Assembly (NCBI GenBank): GCA_902528515.1
Contig: CABZTD010000001.1
Coordinates: 124,001 to 188,000, forward strand
Direction of reading: 5' to 3'
DNA length: 64,000 bases
Source of the DNA: K189A clade bacterium
GTDB taxonomy: Bacteria > Pseudomonadota > Gammaproteobacteria > Pseudomonadales > Azotimanducaceae
Below, piece after piece: positions 28,818 through 37,811 of the stretch (position 1 is its first letter; each line of letters starts with the position of its first letter). The position numbers were made by a program, and so were the translations under genes. Under the pieces are notes generated by a model that saw only the letters and a list, made by a program, of their open reading frames with translations, was not told the DNA's origin and ran no database searches.

Positions 28818-29207
28818 CTAGTGCGCACATTGGCTTTGGCGGCAAAGTCTGAAATTGTGAACGTGGGCGAGGACTACGAACCCCGCCCCCAACAGCGTTA
28901 ACCCCTTTTCGCCTAACTCACCCAGTCGGTCGTGCCCCAGCAGTGCCCCTACCACTAATAACCCCAAACCAGCACTGCCCCACGCGATCACTCTAAAGGT
29001 TCGATGACGCCTGCACCCAAGGCAGATTGCCAACGCGCTGGTGGGCAAAACTAAGTACAACAGTAGGAAATGAAAATGTTCGTCGGCGAACCAATAAGTA
29101 GACGCCATGGGCACTATCGCCACCGACAAGGGCACCGCCAAACAATGCATCGCACAGATCACCGACAAAACGATCGCCGAACGATCCAGAATTCCAGTGG
29201 CCGTCAT
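28818..29207 (-). CDS. MerC-domain membrane protein
   Basis: A 129-residue protein with four predicted helices and the MerC pattern: a Cys pair in the first helix (VICAMHCLAVPL), an EHFHFLLLYLVLP second helix and HVHNFRLCRQSQC at the C-terminus. MerC proteins move mercuric ion in resistance operons, but chromosomal copies next to Zur are common and a role in zinc movement is more likely here. Start ATG overlaps the zur stop in ATGA, so translation is coupled to zur. Confidence 0.88.
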   Translation of the reverse strand: MTATGILDRSAIVLSVICAMHCLAVPLSVAIVPMASTYWFADEHFHFLLLYLVLPTSALAICLGCRRHRTFRVIAWGSAGLGLLVVGALLGHDRLGELGEKGLTLLGAGFVVLAHVHNFRLCRQSQCAH

Positions 29208-29686
29208 GAGACTGTCTCCGGGGCGTCACAATCATTGCAGTAACATTCGATTTCTAGATGTCTGCTGGCTAGGGTGAATCCGGCCTTGCGCGTCGTTTTG
29301 GCAACACTCTCCATGATGGGTGTTGGCACCTCAACCTCCTCTACCTTGTTACAAGTTTTACAAATCAAAAACTGCGGTGGCTGATGTTGATGATCACATG
29401 TAATGTGAGAGCAAGCGATATACTTGTTAGACGTATTCAGGCGGTGCGCAAGCTGATTGTTCTCCAAGAATTCAAGAATGCGATACACCGACATGGGCAA
29501 CAGGTCATAGCCAAGCTTATCTCGGCACACATTCGTCAGCTCATAGGCGGATACCGCCTTAGCTGCGACTAGGAGGCCTTCAAGCACCTGACTGCGCTTT
29601 GTTGTCAGCTTACTACCCAATGCGAGGCATTGCTGATGCGCTTGAGCGAGGATACTCTCTGTCGCTTGCTGATTTATGGCAATCAC
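29204..29686 (-). CDS. zur: Zinc uptake regulator, Fur family
   Basis: A 160-residue Fur-family repressor. An N-terminal winged helix (TKRSQVLEGLLVAAKAVSAYEL ... SVYRILEFLENNQLAHRL) is followed by the dimerisation domain with the structural zinc Cys pairs LICKTCNK and ECYCNDC and the CDHQHQPPQF metal site. The CSHITCDHQHQPP string and the pair ECYCNDC favour Zur over Fur. It forms a two-gene unit with merC. A strong Zur-like box lies about 100 bp upstream (29787), suggesting self-control, and others lie by two nearby zinc-related genes. Confidence 0.85.
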   Translation of the reverse strand: MIAINQQATESILAQAHQQCLALGSKLTTKRSQVLEGLLVAAKAVSAYELTNVCRDKLGYDLLPMSVYRILEFLENNQLAHRLNTSNKYIACSHITCDHQHQPPQFLICKTCNKVEEVEVPTPIMESVAKTTRKAGFTLASRHLEIECYCNDCDAPETVS

Positions 29687-29786
29687 CTCATCGTTTGTCG
29701 TCGGTATGCTAGGTCCTATCCGATAGCGTAAGCGTTAATGCCCTTTTTGTGGTCAGCTCCCTTTGTGCTGACCACCGCCTTCTAGA

Positions 29787-29801
29787 TGTTATATTGTATC
29801 A
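29787..29801. promoter_or_regulatory. Putative Zur operator upstream of zur-merC
   Basis: TGTTATATTGTATCA matches the gammaproteobacterial Zur core TGTTATAwTATAACA at 13 of 15 positions. It sits between the ABC permease stop and the zur start. Confidence 0.6.
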
Positions 29802-29823
29802 TTATCGTAGTTTAGACAATGGA

Positions 29824-31386
29824 TCAATCTGCGGTCGCAGCTGTTCCTACCGAGCGAGAAACGCGATAAGCCCGCACCGCGGGCAGCAGCGTTACGATGA
29901 CGGCTGTCAGATAAATCAGGCCTAACGCCATAACGTTAGACGGGTTAAGAATTTGAGAAGAAATCATCAACCCAAACGTTTCTACAAACAGCGTATTCGC
30001 CGCCGCAATTGACGCCAGCAAAATGCCCACTGCCAACATCACCCCAACAGAAACGATAAGCAGCGATTCGATCATCAGAAGGGACAGAATGAAGGACGAA
30101 GGTGCGCCGATACTTCGCAGCACCTCGATCTCGCGCCGACGCTCGCGCATAGACGCAAGCAACATCGCGTTAAGGCCCAGCAACGAGGACACCAAGATCA
30201 GTATTGAAATGCCCAGCAGCACCGACTCAACATTGCCGACCAGCTCCCAAAGCTGAGTCAGGGCAACTCCAGGCAATATCGCTAATAGTGCCTCTTCTTC
30301 ATATTCATCAACCCAGCGTTTCACCTGTAATGTCGTAATAGGCGAACTAAGGCCAACGAGCACCGCAGTCACTGTACCGATGGGCGGATGATCATGGGCC
30401 TGATGATGCTCCTCATGGTGGTCGAGATCCTGGTGATCCTCGTGGCCATCGTGATCTTCGTGCGCTTCATGATCCTCGTCTGCATCGGGACCTAAATGAG
30501 CATCATGCTCCTCGTGGACCTCGTGCTCATTATGAGCGTCATGGTCTTGGTGGGCCTCGTGCTCCTCGTAGACCTCGTGCCCCTTATGGCCGTCGTGATC
30601 TTCGTGCGCTTTATGATCCTCGTCTGCATCGGGACCTAAATGAGCATCATGCTCCTCGTGGACCTCGTGCTCGTTATGAGCATCATGGTCTTCGTGGGCG
30701 TCCCGCCCCTCGTGCGCCTGATGACTATCCGATCCACCCTCGCTGTGCATGGCATCAATGGCATCTAGGCCGACGAAAAGAGCATTGTCGATAGGGGTCC
30801 CCGTAGGAGCCAGGATGCCGCTCACGGCAAAGGGCAGCTGATCGTGGTGGGAAAAACTGGTATCCGCCATTCCGTGACTGAGCACCAGAGAGTCACCTAG
30901 CTGATAGCCCAGCTCCCCAGCAACCCGCGCGCCCAGCACTACTTCGGCTACCTCTTCAAATGGCTGGCCTTGATCGAACACCAGAGGTTGTTTCGAGCCG
31001 AACTTGTAGCGCGAAAAGAATGCCTGTGTTGTACCGACTACTCGGAAATTGCGGTGGGAATCACCTAAAGAAATAGGCACTGTCCAGACAACGTTCTTTT
31101 GCTGATCGAGTTGCTCAACGCTCTCCCAAGACAAGTTCGCCGTGGCAGTGCCTATGCGAAAAACTGACAGCAGCAAAAGATTTATTTCGCCGGTACGGGC
31201 TCCGACAATCAGATCCACACCTGACACAGTACTTGCAAAACCCGAGCGCGCTTCCTGACGAACATGCTCTACCCCCAACAGCACGAATACGCTCAGTGCG
31301 ATCGAGGCGATGGTTAGCAACACCCCGCTTAAGCGATAGCGCAAGCTCTGTGATGCTACCAACCACACGGTACCAAAAGCGCCCAT
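29824..31386 (-). CDS. FtsX/MacB-type ABC permease with His-rich periplasmic loop (Zrg-like)
   Basis: A 520-residue permease from ATG 31386, whose A overlaps the ATPase stop (TGATG); a longer upstream frame has no merit. An N-terminal helix, a MacB-like periplasmic domain, and three C-terminal helices (LLGISILILVSSLLGLNAMLL, SFILSLLMIESLLIVSVGVM, LGLIYLTAVIVTLLP) define the family. Unique is an insert at residues about 218-335 built of HEDHDAH, HEEHDAH and HEDHDGH repeats, very likely a zinc-binding loop. The neighbours (LolD-like ATPase, DUF3299 protein, Zur) match the Vibrio ZrgABCDE zinc system in gene content, so zinc uptake or zinc-linked envelope traffic is proposed. Confidence 0.85.
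   Translation of the reverse strand: MGAFGTVWLVASQSLRYRLSGVLLTIASIALSVFVLLGVEHVRQEARSGFASTVSGVDLIVGARTGEINLLLLSVFRIGTATANLSWESVEQLDQQKNVVWTVPISLGDSHRNFRVVGTTQAFFSRYKFGSKQPLVFDQGQPFEEVAEVVLGARVAGELGYQLGDSLVLSHGMADTSFSHHDQLPFAVSGILAPTGTPIDNALFVGLDAIDAMHSEGGSDSHQAHEGRDAHEDHDAHNEHEVHEEHDAHLGPDADEDHKAHEDHDGHKGHEVYEEHEAHQDHDAHNEHEVHEEHDAHLGPDADEDHEAHEDHDGHEDHQDLDHHEEHHQAHDHPPIGTVTAVLVGLSSPITTLQVKRWVDEYEEEALLAILPGVALTQLWELVGNVESVLLGISILILVSSLLGLNAMLLASMRERRREIEVLRSIGAPSSFILSLLMIESLLIVSVGVMLAVGILLASIAAANTLFVETFGLMISSQILNPSNVMALGLIYLTAVIVTLLPAVRAYRVSRSVGTAATAD
30451..30716. repeat. 144-bp tandem repeat coding the His/Asp/Glu-rich loop
   Basis: Two near-identical in-frame copies (starting at 30451 and 30595) with a period of 144 bp, i.e. 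48 residues, built from shorter His-Glu/Asp units. Copy 2 diverges in its last third. It is an internal coding duplication, not a CRISPR array. Confidence 0.85.
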
Positions 31387-32093
31387 CAGATTAATATTCC
31401 GCCGTGATTCAGCTCGGCGATTCTGATCTGGCTGTCGAAGAAAGCACCGAGTGCAGGATCGTGGCTGACAAACACCATGGCGCATTCTTGGTCGGATAGC
31501 ATGTCAAAAAGCAGTGCCAAAAAAGCGTCTCTATTGACGTGATCAAGGGCCGAGGTCGGTTCGTCGATCAGCAACAGCGACGGATTGTTCATGAGCGCTC
31601 GCGCAATCGCGACGCGCTGTTGCTGACCAATGCTCATCTGCGACGCGGGGCGGTGGTGCAGCGCGCTCTGCAGATTCATCCGCTCCAGCAGCGTCGTCGC
31701 GCGCTGCCGCGCGCCGGCGTTGGAAGCACTGCCGAATCGCGCCGCTAGTAGAACGTTATCCAGCGCCGAGAGATAAGGAATCAAGTTGAACTGCTGAAAA
31801 ACAACGCCTAAATTGGCGGCTCGAAACCGATCACGCTGACGCGCTGTCAGATTAGCGATATCGTAACCAAGAATTTGCAAGCTACCCTGGGTGGGCACAG
31901 ACAATCCGGCCAGCAGAGAAAGCAGGGTCGACTTACCGCTGCCTGATTCACCTTGTAAAAAAACGCGCTCATTGCGCTCGACTCGCCAGGCTGGGATATT
32001 GAGCACTGCGAACTGGTCACCGGGATAACTATAACCAAGATGACTGAGGCTAATCGCGTCTGCAGTTGAATCGGATATTGTCAAAGTTTTCAC
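31386..32093 (-). CDS. ABC transporter ATPase (LolD/MacB type, Zrg-like)
   Basis: A 235-residue ATPase with Walker A GESGSGKST, signature SIGQQQRVAIARALMNN, Walker B LLLIDEPTSALD and switch His VFVSHD. LolD/MacB-type sequence, pairing with the FtsX-like permease that overlaps its stop codon. It begins 54 bp from the divergent DUF3299 gene, so one short control region (with a Zur-like site at 32115) serves both sides. Confidence 0.9.
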   Translation of the reverse strand: MKTLTISDSTADAISLSHLGYSYPGDQFAVLNIPAWRVERNERVFLQGESGSGKSTLLSLLAGLSVPTQGSLQILGYDIANLTARQRDRFRAANLGVVFQQFNLIPYLSALDNVLLAARFGSASNAGARQRATTLLERMNLQSALHHRPASQMSIGQQQRVAIARALMNNPSLLLIDEPTSALDHVNRDAFLALLFDMLSDQECAMVFVSHDPALGAFFDSQIRIAELNHGGILI

Positions 32094-32114
32094 TAAATTT
32101 CGCTGTCGAAAAGA

Positions 32115-32129
32115 TGTTACAACGTTACT
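32115..32129. promoter_or_regulatory. Weak Zur-like site between the ABC operon and the DUF3299 gene
   Basis: TGTTACAACGTTACT keeps a clean left half-site (TGTTA) but matches only 10 of 15 core positions. It lies in the 53-bp divergent gap, so either direction could be controlled. Weaker than the two other candidates. Confidence 0.35.
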
Positions 32130-32146
32130 AATTTGGACTCAAAGAC

Positions 32147-32611
32147 ATGAACTCAATCTTCCGCCGCCTGGCGGCCGGCGTGATCGTATTAGTGTTTGCT
32201 GTTTCTCGCACCGCGTTCGCGGAACCCGAATCGATCTCCTGGCGGGACTTAGTACCGCCCCTTGACGAATCCCTACTTTTGAACGGCGATTTTGCCTTCG
32301 GAGAGCAAGTTCGGTTTGAGCTCAATAACAAGAAGATACGCATTCCCGGTTTCATTGTGCCTGTGGATTTTGACGACACACAGGTTGTCACAAGGTTTTT
32401 GCTGGTGCCCTACTTCGGCGCTTGTATACACGAGCCCGCACCGCCACCAAATCAGACCATTTACGCGGAGTTTGAGCCTGGCTATACGCTGGAGAGTCTG
32501 TGGGATCCTTTTTGGATAGAAGGCACGCTTCTAACCACGCGGGTTGAGGAGGAATTGGCTACTGCGTCTTATACTATGCGTGCTGACAAAATAGAGCCCT
32601 TTGTTTATTAA
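32147..32611 (+). CDS. DUF3299 periplasmic protein (ZrgD-like)
   Basis: A 154-residue secreted protein. Signal peptide (VIVLVFAVSRTAFA) then the DUF3299 hallmarks WRDLVPP, KIRIPGFIVPVDFDD, FLLVPYFGACIHEPAPPPNQ and LWDPFWIEGTL. DUF3299 proteins recur beside FtsX-type ABC genes and Zur-controlled zinc systems. Conserved Cys and His in YFGACIHEP are a candidate metal or haem site, but the role is not known. Divergent from the ABC ATPase. Confidence 0.88.
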   Translation: MNSIFRRLAAGVIVLVFAVSRTAFAEPESISWRDLVPPLDESLLLNGDFAFGEQVRFELNNKKIRIPGFIVPVDFDDTQVVTRFLLVPYFGACIHEPAPPPNQTIYAEFEPGYTLESLWDPFWIEGTLLTTRVEEELATASYTMRADKIEPFVY

Positions 32612-32838
32612 TCAACTTCTTGTTATCGCATTCATTGATTGTTGAATTTCTGAGGGTCAAATTAAGCAATACGGCTTCTAGGGTCTTACGCGCCTTAGCG
32701 CGATAGGCACGCAGAGTCCTTGATGCGGCCTTCGACTCATCGAAAATAACAAAAATTCGCTCTTTTCCTGTTCCTAGTTCTATCGTTTTCGACATTCGCC
32801 GATGCCCTCGCATCGACCAATAGCCATCAGGCTAATCC

Positions 32839-33413
32839 ATACATTTCGCACTGAAAGACGGCAAAACCGTCGCTGACATAACGACTTTGCAGGACGACTT
32901 TATTGCGGTCGCCGAGGCGGGCGACTTGCAGTACAGCGCCTTTGTTCTGACGCCCCTTTTTGAGTCAATCGACCGCGCACATTGCTGGCAACATTAACGC
33001 CGTCTGGCTTGGTTTATCAGCAAGCACCTCGGCGATCAGCACAGGTTTTGAACCCTAAATGGAAAACGGAAAAGAACAGGAAGCAAATTTGATGACCTTG
33101 GCACCATCAGCCAAAGCAACCTAATGCGGAGCGAGATGGTTCACTTGAGTGATATATCAAACGACGGATTTGGCATGTTTCGTAACTGAACGCTCAATGA
33201 AGGCCCAGCTAAAAACAATCTGGAAGCTGCACTAAAACCTCGTTAGGCGGCGTTGGCATACCCATCAGGATACAGGGTTCGGGCAACATTGCGCTCATCT
33301 TCCCGAATATGGAAGCATGGGGTTAAGCTTTTGACCGGTATTTCGTCGGCGACTTCGAAAAAGAAGAAAGACTTCTTACCGAGACTGCGACCTACGGACC
33401 TTTTCGTACCTAA
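32839..33413 (+). pseudogene. Decayed gene for a secreted ABM-like protein
   Basis: No open gene, but joined frames give coherent pieces: FALKDGKTVADITTLQDDF...YSAFVLTPLF at 32845-32965; after a frame change NINAVWLGLSA near 32990; TLNEGPAKNNLEAALKP near 33190-33240 after an in-frame stop; and SGNIALIFPNMEAWG, stop, AFDRYFVGDFEKEERLLTET up to TAA 33413. The order (GK.MAD, a central ..TP.F, F..M..MG) parallels the intact secreted protein at 38503, so this is most likely a two-domain relative broken by several stops and shifts. Homology is judged by eye only. Confidence 0.55.
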
Positions 33414-33453
33414 ATCGGAGTATCCACTGCGGTAGTGTCATCCGCAATGCGCA

Positions 33454-34596
33454 TCATCGCAGCTTAACCGCTAATGATTTTGGTCCGCCCAACTCTCCGA
33501 CCGAGGTGCCTTGGGCATTAACCAGTTCAATACCACGATAGCGCTCGGCCATCTGCTCGACCACGATTTTACCCTCGAGCCGGGCCAGATGTGCGCCTAA
33601 ACAGACATGTATCCCAAATCCCAGACCCAGGTGAGGATTGGGACTGCGATCAAGTATGAAGGTATCTGGTGCCTCGAAGACCCGCTCATCCCTATTCGCA
33701 CTTGCCAGCAAAGGAATAACCAACTCACCAGCCGCAATATTTTGTCCGGCAACCTCTACATCCTTGGTAGTACGACGAACCGTGGCGGAAAAGGGCGAAT
33801 AAAAGCGCAACGCCTCCTCGACAAAGCTTTTCGCAAGCTGCGGTTTGTCCTTAACCTGAATTAAGGTGTCTGGCTCCTCATAGAAGATTCTAGCCGAAGC
33901 GGTAATTAGGCCTGTCGTCGTTTCGTTACCCGCGATTAATAGCAGGCGACAAAAACTCAGCAGCTCTTCGTCATCTAGTTTGCCGTCCTCAAGTTCTGCT
34001 GCAACAAGTTGACCTAGCAAGTGCTCCTTAGGCCGCCGGCGGATATGATTAATGCGCTGCAAAAAGTAGGTGTTCATCTCCCGCGACGCGAGCTCGGAAT
34101 CGGTGCTGGGTGTGCCAAACAATATCTCACCGATATTGCTGAAGATCTCGTCGGACCACCCTTTAAAGGTAGCCATGTCGCCATCTTCAACCCCTAACAT
34201 CTCGGCGATAACCATAACGGGTAGGGGTGCTGCCAAAGCCTGCACGAGGTCCAACTCAGTATCAGTTGGCATCGCGTCTAGCAGAGCCTTGCAGCGGGAT
34301 CGGATCTGCTGCTCCTGTCGTTGAATTTGACCCGGCTTGAACGCCACGCTAACCAATTTACGCAAGCGATTGTGTATCGGCGGATCGCTGAACAACATGC
34401 TCGGCGCGCCTTGCTCTTCAGGTGGCCGAATCGACACCTGTGAAGAAAAGGTCTCATGATCGCGCAGTATGGCGTGGACGTCGACGTAGCGCGCGACCTG
34501 CCATGGGCCGCCCGCCTTAAGCTGGGTAACAGGAGCAGAGTCGCGCAATAGCTTAAACCCCTCATATGGATTCAGCTTTTCTTGTGATTCAGCCAT
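33454..34596 (-). CDS. Cytochrome P450
   Basis: A 380-residue bacterial class I P450 from ATG 34596 (the longer frame begins with TTG). I-helix oxygen-binding segment LLIAGNETTTGLI, ExxR in EEALRFYSP, and the haem loop LGFGIHVCLGAHLARLEG with its axial Cys are all complete. No ferredoxin or reductase is encoded next to it. Divergent from another P450 with a 101-bp shared promoter gap. The closest type by sequence feel is the soluble terpene/steroid/fatty acid oxidising group, without a definite substrate. Confidence 0.94.
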   Translation of the reverse strand: MAESQEKLNPYEGFKLLRDSAPVTQLKAGGPWQVARYVDVHAILRDHETFSSQVSIRPPEEQGAPSMLFSDPPIHNRLRKLVSVAFKPGQIQRQEQQIRSRCKALLDAMPTDTELDLVQALAAPLPVMVIAEMLGVEDGDMATFKGWSDEIFSNIGEILFGTPSTDSELASREMNTYFLQRINHIRRRPKEHLLGQLVAAELEDGKLDDEELLSFCRLLLIAGNETTTGLITASARIFYEEPDTLIQVKDKPQLAKSFVEEALRFYSPFSATVRRTTKDVEVAGQNIAAGELVIPLLASANRDERVFEAPDTFILDRSPNPHLGLGFGIHVCLGAHLARLEGKIVVEQMAERYRGIELVNAQGTSVGELGGPKSLAVKLR

Positions 34597-34697
34597 AAAG
34601 CATACTCTTTTCAAAATTTTAGAACGGAGCTCTAAAGCGTTGATCTGCTAACATTCTCAGGTAAGTATTAGAAGAAAAAAAGATCTAGGAACAAACT

Positions 34698-36074
34698 TTG
34701 AAACTCATCAGCGACGAGATCCTGATCGACTCGGGACAGCAAAATCCGACCTTCGATGCCGTCTATCCCATGCTTGACGGTTTCGAATTTGGTGACCCTG
34801 CATCGTGGACCCGGGGACACCCCTTCGATCATTATCGGAAGATGCGCGAACAAGCCCCAGTGATGTGGTCGAGCTCTTTTCGAGGCACCTCTGGGTATTG
34901 GTCACTCACTCGCTACGATGATATTAAGCAGGCGGAACTCTCCCACAGTGTTTTTTCGTCCCAACGCGGCGGGATAAATATGGCGGTCCCTGACCGCAAG
35001 CAGTGGCGACCGGATAAGCTCATGCCCGCCGCGCTCAACTCCCTGATCAACATGGACGAACCGCTGCACAGAGAAATGCGCATGCAGCAAAGCGATTTTT
35101 TCTTTCCTGCCTATGTGGACACGATTCGAGATCGAGTTGGCGTTTACATCGATTCTTTGCTGGACGAAATGGAGCGCAGGGGCCCCTTAGTCGACTTTGC
35201 CAAAATGTTCTCCGAGGAGTTGCCACTGTTCACGCTGTGCGAAATGCTCGGCGTTGATGAGGTCGATCGACCACAGGTAAAAACGTGGATGCATCACTTA
35301 GAGCTGGCTGCCCAGTTTTTAGCGAATCCATGGCAGACGTTTTTCTCTGAACCTATGTTCCCCTTTCGCTTCAACCGCGTCGTACGAGATATGTTTGAGT
35401 ACGGAGAGCGTGTCATGGCGAATCGGCGCGGCAATCCCAGAAAAGATCTGCTCACGATTATTGCCCAATCCAAGCTGAACGGGGAGCTGTTGCCTCAGGA
35501 ATTTCTGGACGGCTCATGGCTGCTCATAATTTTTGCGGGTAACGACACATCGCGAAATTCGCTGTCTGGCACGATTCGTTTGATGAACCAATTTCCAGAT
35601 CAGCGAGCCATGGTGATTGAGGAACCTGCGCTGATTCCAAGGATGTCCGAAGAAGCCTTGCGCATGGTATCGCCGGTTATTCATATGCGCCGCACAGCTG
35701 TTGAGAACACTGAGGTAAACGGGCAAAAAATAGGCAAGGATGAAAAAGTAGTATTTTGGTACGGGGCAGCCAACCGCGACCCAGAGGTTTTCCCCAATCC
35801 GGACACATTCGATATGCATCGTCCCAACGTGGAAAAGCACCTTGCCTTCGGGCATGGCGTGCACAAATGCCTCGGCTCACGCATTGCTAAAATGCAGCTT
35901 CGACTAGCTTTCGAACGAATCTTCGAGCGCTTTCCCGATATTTACTGGACTGGTAAACAAACCATCTCACCGAACGCCTTAGTACACGCGATTTCGAGTA
36001 TGCAGGTGAACCTCTACGGCAAAAACGCCAGGCGTCCGACACAAGTCGCAGTTCCAGGGGCTGAAAGCGTTTAG
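34698..36074 (+). CDS. Cytochrome P450
   Basis: A 458-residue P450, longer at the N-terminus than its divergent neighbour. I-helix FAGNDTSRNSL, ExxR in SEEALRMVSPV and haem loop LAFGHGVHKCLGSRIAKMQ are intact; the strings FGDPASWTRGHPFDHYRKMREQAPV and NMDEPLHREMRMQQSDFF fit the CYP125/CYP142/CYP153-like side of bacterial P450s that act on sterols, terpenes or alkanes. No redox partner nearby. It is only a weak paralogue of the minus-strand P450, so not a recent duplication. Confidence 0.94.
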   Translation: MKLISDEILIDSGQQNPTFDAVYPMLDGFEFGDPASWTRGHPFDHYRKMREQAPVMWSSSFRGTSGYWSLTRYDDIKQAELSHSVFSSQRGGINMAVPDRKQWRPDKLMPAALNSLINMDEPLHREMRMQQSDFFFPAYVDTIRDRVGVYIDSLLDEMERRGPLVDFAKMFSEELPLFTLCEMLGVDEVDRPQVKTWMHHLELAAQFLANPWQTFFSEPMFPFRFNRVVRDMFEYGERVMANRRGNPRKDLLTIIAQSKLNGELLPQEFLDGSWLLIIFAGNDTSRNSLSGTIRLMNQFPDQRAMVIEEPALIPRMSEEALRMVSPVIHMRRTAVENTEVNGQKIGKDEKVVFWYGAANRDPEVFPNPDTFDMHRPNVEKHLAFGHGVHKCLGSRIAKMQLRLAFERIFERFPDIYWTGKQTISPNALVHAISSMQVNLYGKNARRPTQVAVPGAESV

Positions 36075-36161
36075 TAACGGGTGCCTAGGACTTACGCACA
36101 CATGACATTTACGCAGCAAGCACTAAAGTCAGGTACCACATACCCAGTTTGAGCGATCTCC

Positions 36162-36518
36162 ATGGTTAGTCCCCAAGCGCCCCTCACTGTTTGGTTCGAC
36201 AGTCAATGCCCGCTATGCAAAAAAGAAATAGCGCTTATGCGCAGCCTGGACTGGCATAAGCGCGTTAACTTCGTGGATATCTACGCCGCGGACAAATGTC
36301 CACTGGACCCCGCTCTGCTGCTGGAACGCTTTCACGCACAAGAGGCAGGTGAGCCGATAGTCCACGGCGCGGCCGCCTTCGCGGTGCTTTGGCGAGAACT
36401 GCCGCTTTTGAAACCGTTGGGCGTAATAGCTCGAAAGCCATCGATACTGCGTATTTTGGAGCGAGCCTATACCGCTTTTTTGCGAGTTCGACCGAAGCTA
36501 CAGAAACTAATGAGCTGA
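36162..36518 (+). CDS. DCC-family (DUF393) thioredoxin-like protein
   Basis: A 118-residue member of the DCC/DUF393 family. The defining start VWFDSQCPLCKKEIALMRSLD holds D-S-x-C-P-x-C with the redox CxxC. VHGAAAFAVLWRELPLLKPLGVIARKP is the usual second half. Members are predicted thiol-disulfide oxidoreductases of unknown partner. Follows the P450 by 87 bp on the same strand; cotranscription is possible. Confidence 0.9.
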   Translation: MVSPQAPLTVWFDSQCPLCKKEIALMRSLDWHKRVNFVDIYAADKCPLDPALLLERFHAQEAGEPIVHGAAAFAVLWRELPLLKPLGVIARKPSILRILERAYTAFLRVRPKLQKLMS

Positions 36519-36946
36519 TCGCGCTAAAAACTCGCGGCGCCAGGAGATTGATAAGCACTGCAGCGCCCGACTAACTCCAGTTCGCTGCAATTTATATTCA
36601 GTTATTCGGTAATGTCATGATCAAATCGACGATGTTGGCTATCAATTCCTTTTGTCAGGTTCGCGTGGAAATTGATTGGCCTAGAATTGAATAAAGAAAT
36701 ATCATCGCGGCTCTGGTAAAAGCGGGGATCGTGAACACCGTCAAAACGGGTAGCGGTGTAGTGGCGTGTGGCCAGTCAGATTTCGTGCCGCCAGTGCTTA
36801 CACATACAACGCATCGTTTTGCCTCGCCCATAGATTTCGTGCGTTAACCTCGTTCCCCGAACTAACAGCGTGTATTGCTTTTGACAAGTTTGCGAGTCAC
36901 GCTCGAATTCTGGCAGTGCCACCGTTCAACAACTAAAGGAAAAGTC
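36519..36946. other. Intergenic, 428 bp, no intact gene
   Basis: One plus-strand frame near 36697-36847 reads NIIAALVKAGIVNTVKTG and continues to a TAA at about 36845 without a good start; it may be debris of a lost gene. Otherwise nothing recognised. The end carries AAAGGA, the ribosome site of the next gene. Confidence 0.35.
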
Positions 36947-37690
36947 ATGAAGAACTTAATCACGATGATTTGTACAACCATGTTACTAGTTATTTCACCT
37001 GGCACCTACGCCGATGATCACACGACTAGCGGACCGCTTTTTTATGGGCAAAGTATCGGCATTGTTGCCACCGATGCTCCCGCCGTGTTGGCTGCCATGG
37101 ATAAGTGGCGAAATTCGGCCACAGGCAAGAACGCACCAAACACCGTGGTGTTGCTACAAAACATTGTAAACGGTGATTATCAAAGCACTCATGGCATTAA
37201 CATCTTCTATGCCAACGGAGCTGCCATGGACGCCGCAGCTGAACTGTATGCGGGCAGCAAGGATTGGTCAGCTTTCCAGAACGCTTTTCAGAGTTTGGTC
37301 GAAACCGAGTGGGAAAATACTTATGCCATTATGCGCGCAAAAGCTAACGCAGGTGACGTGTCTAGCTCCACTCCGGTAAGCATCGTGTACGGCTTCACCG
37401 TCACAGATCCTGCAGGTTTTATGAGTGCCTTCGACAAAATGTGGAACTCTGAGGTCATTCAAAATTTCCCCGGCGGTGTCTACTTCGGACAGAACATCGC
37501 AGCTGGAACCGTACCTGGCACACACTTCGTCACATTTGTTGCAGATACTCGCGGAAAACTGACAGAAGCGATAATGGCCATGCAAAACTCAAACGATATG
37601 GCCGCCTATGTGCAAGCTGTGGGTAGTAGCCGAAAAGTAGAGGCGATCAACATGTTCTCTGAAGTTCAGCGCTGGAGCAATGGCGGCTAG
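36947..37690 (+). CDS. Secreted two-domain ferredoxin-like (ABM-like) protein, unknown function
   Basis: A 247-residue protein from ATG 36947 with AAAGGA ahead of it. The signal peptide MKNLITMICTTMLLVISPGTYA precedes a mature ADDHTTSGPLFYGQ. Two similar halves, GQSIGIVATDAPAVLAAMDKW.. and VYGFTVTDPAGFMSAFDKMW.., each about 100 residues, look like tandem alpha-beta ferredoxin-like modules. The mature start ADDH is shared with the secreted protein at 38503, suggesting one family of exported small proteins. No catalytic motif is visible. An inverted repeat (37721-37740, GCAGAGG..CCTCTGC) follows but lacks a T run. Confidence 0.7.
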   Translation: MKNLITMICTTMLLVISPGTYADDHTTSGPLFYGQSIGIVATDAPAVLAAMDKWRNSATGKNAPNTVVLLQNIVNGDYQSTHGINIFYANGAAMDAAAELYAGSKDWSAFQNAFQSLVETEWENTYAIMRAKANAGDVSSSTPVSIVYGFTVTDPAGFMSAFDKMWNSEVIQNFPGGVYFGQNIAAGTVPGTHFVTFVADTRGKLTEAIMAMQNSNDMAAYVQAVGSSRKVEAINMFSEVQRWSNGG

Positions 37691-37811
37691 CGATCTCTTC
37701 AGATTGCCCTGCCGGTAAACGCAGAGGGCCTCCCCTCTGCACTACCTGCTCTGCCGCTTATGCGCGACGGTCAGCATCAACTATTCATCCAGAGCATTGT
37801 TTTTTTGAATC

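Noticed and set aside
30451-30716. CRISPR-like repeats
   Set aside because: Repeats are long, tandem and in frame inside an ABC permease gene.
32574-32813. 79-residue minus-strand frame
   Set aside because: Overlaps the end of the DUF3299 gene, resembles nothing and lacks a ribosome site.
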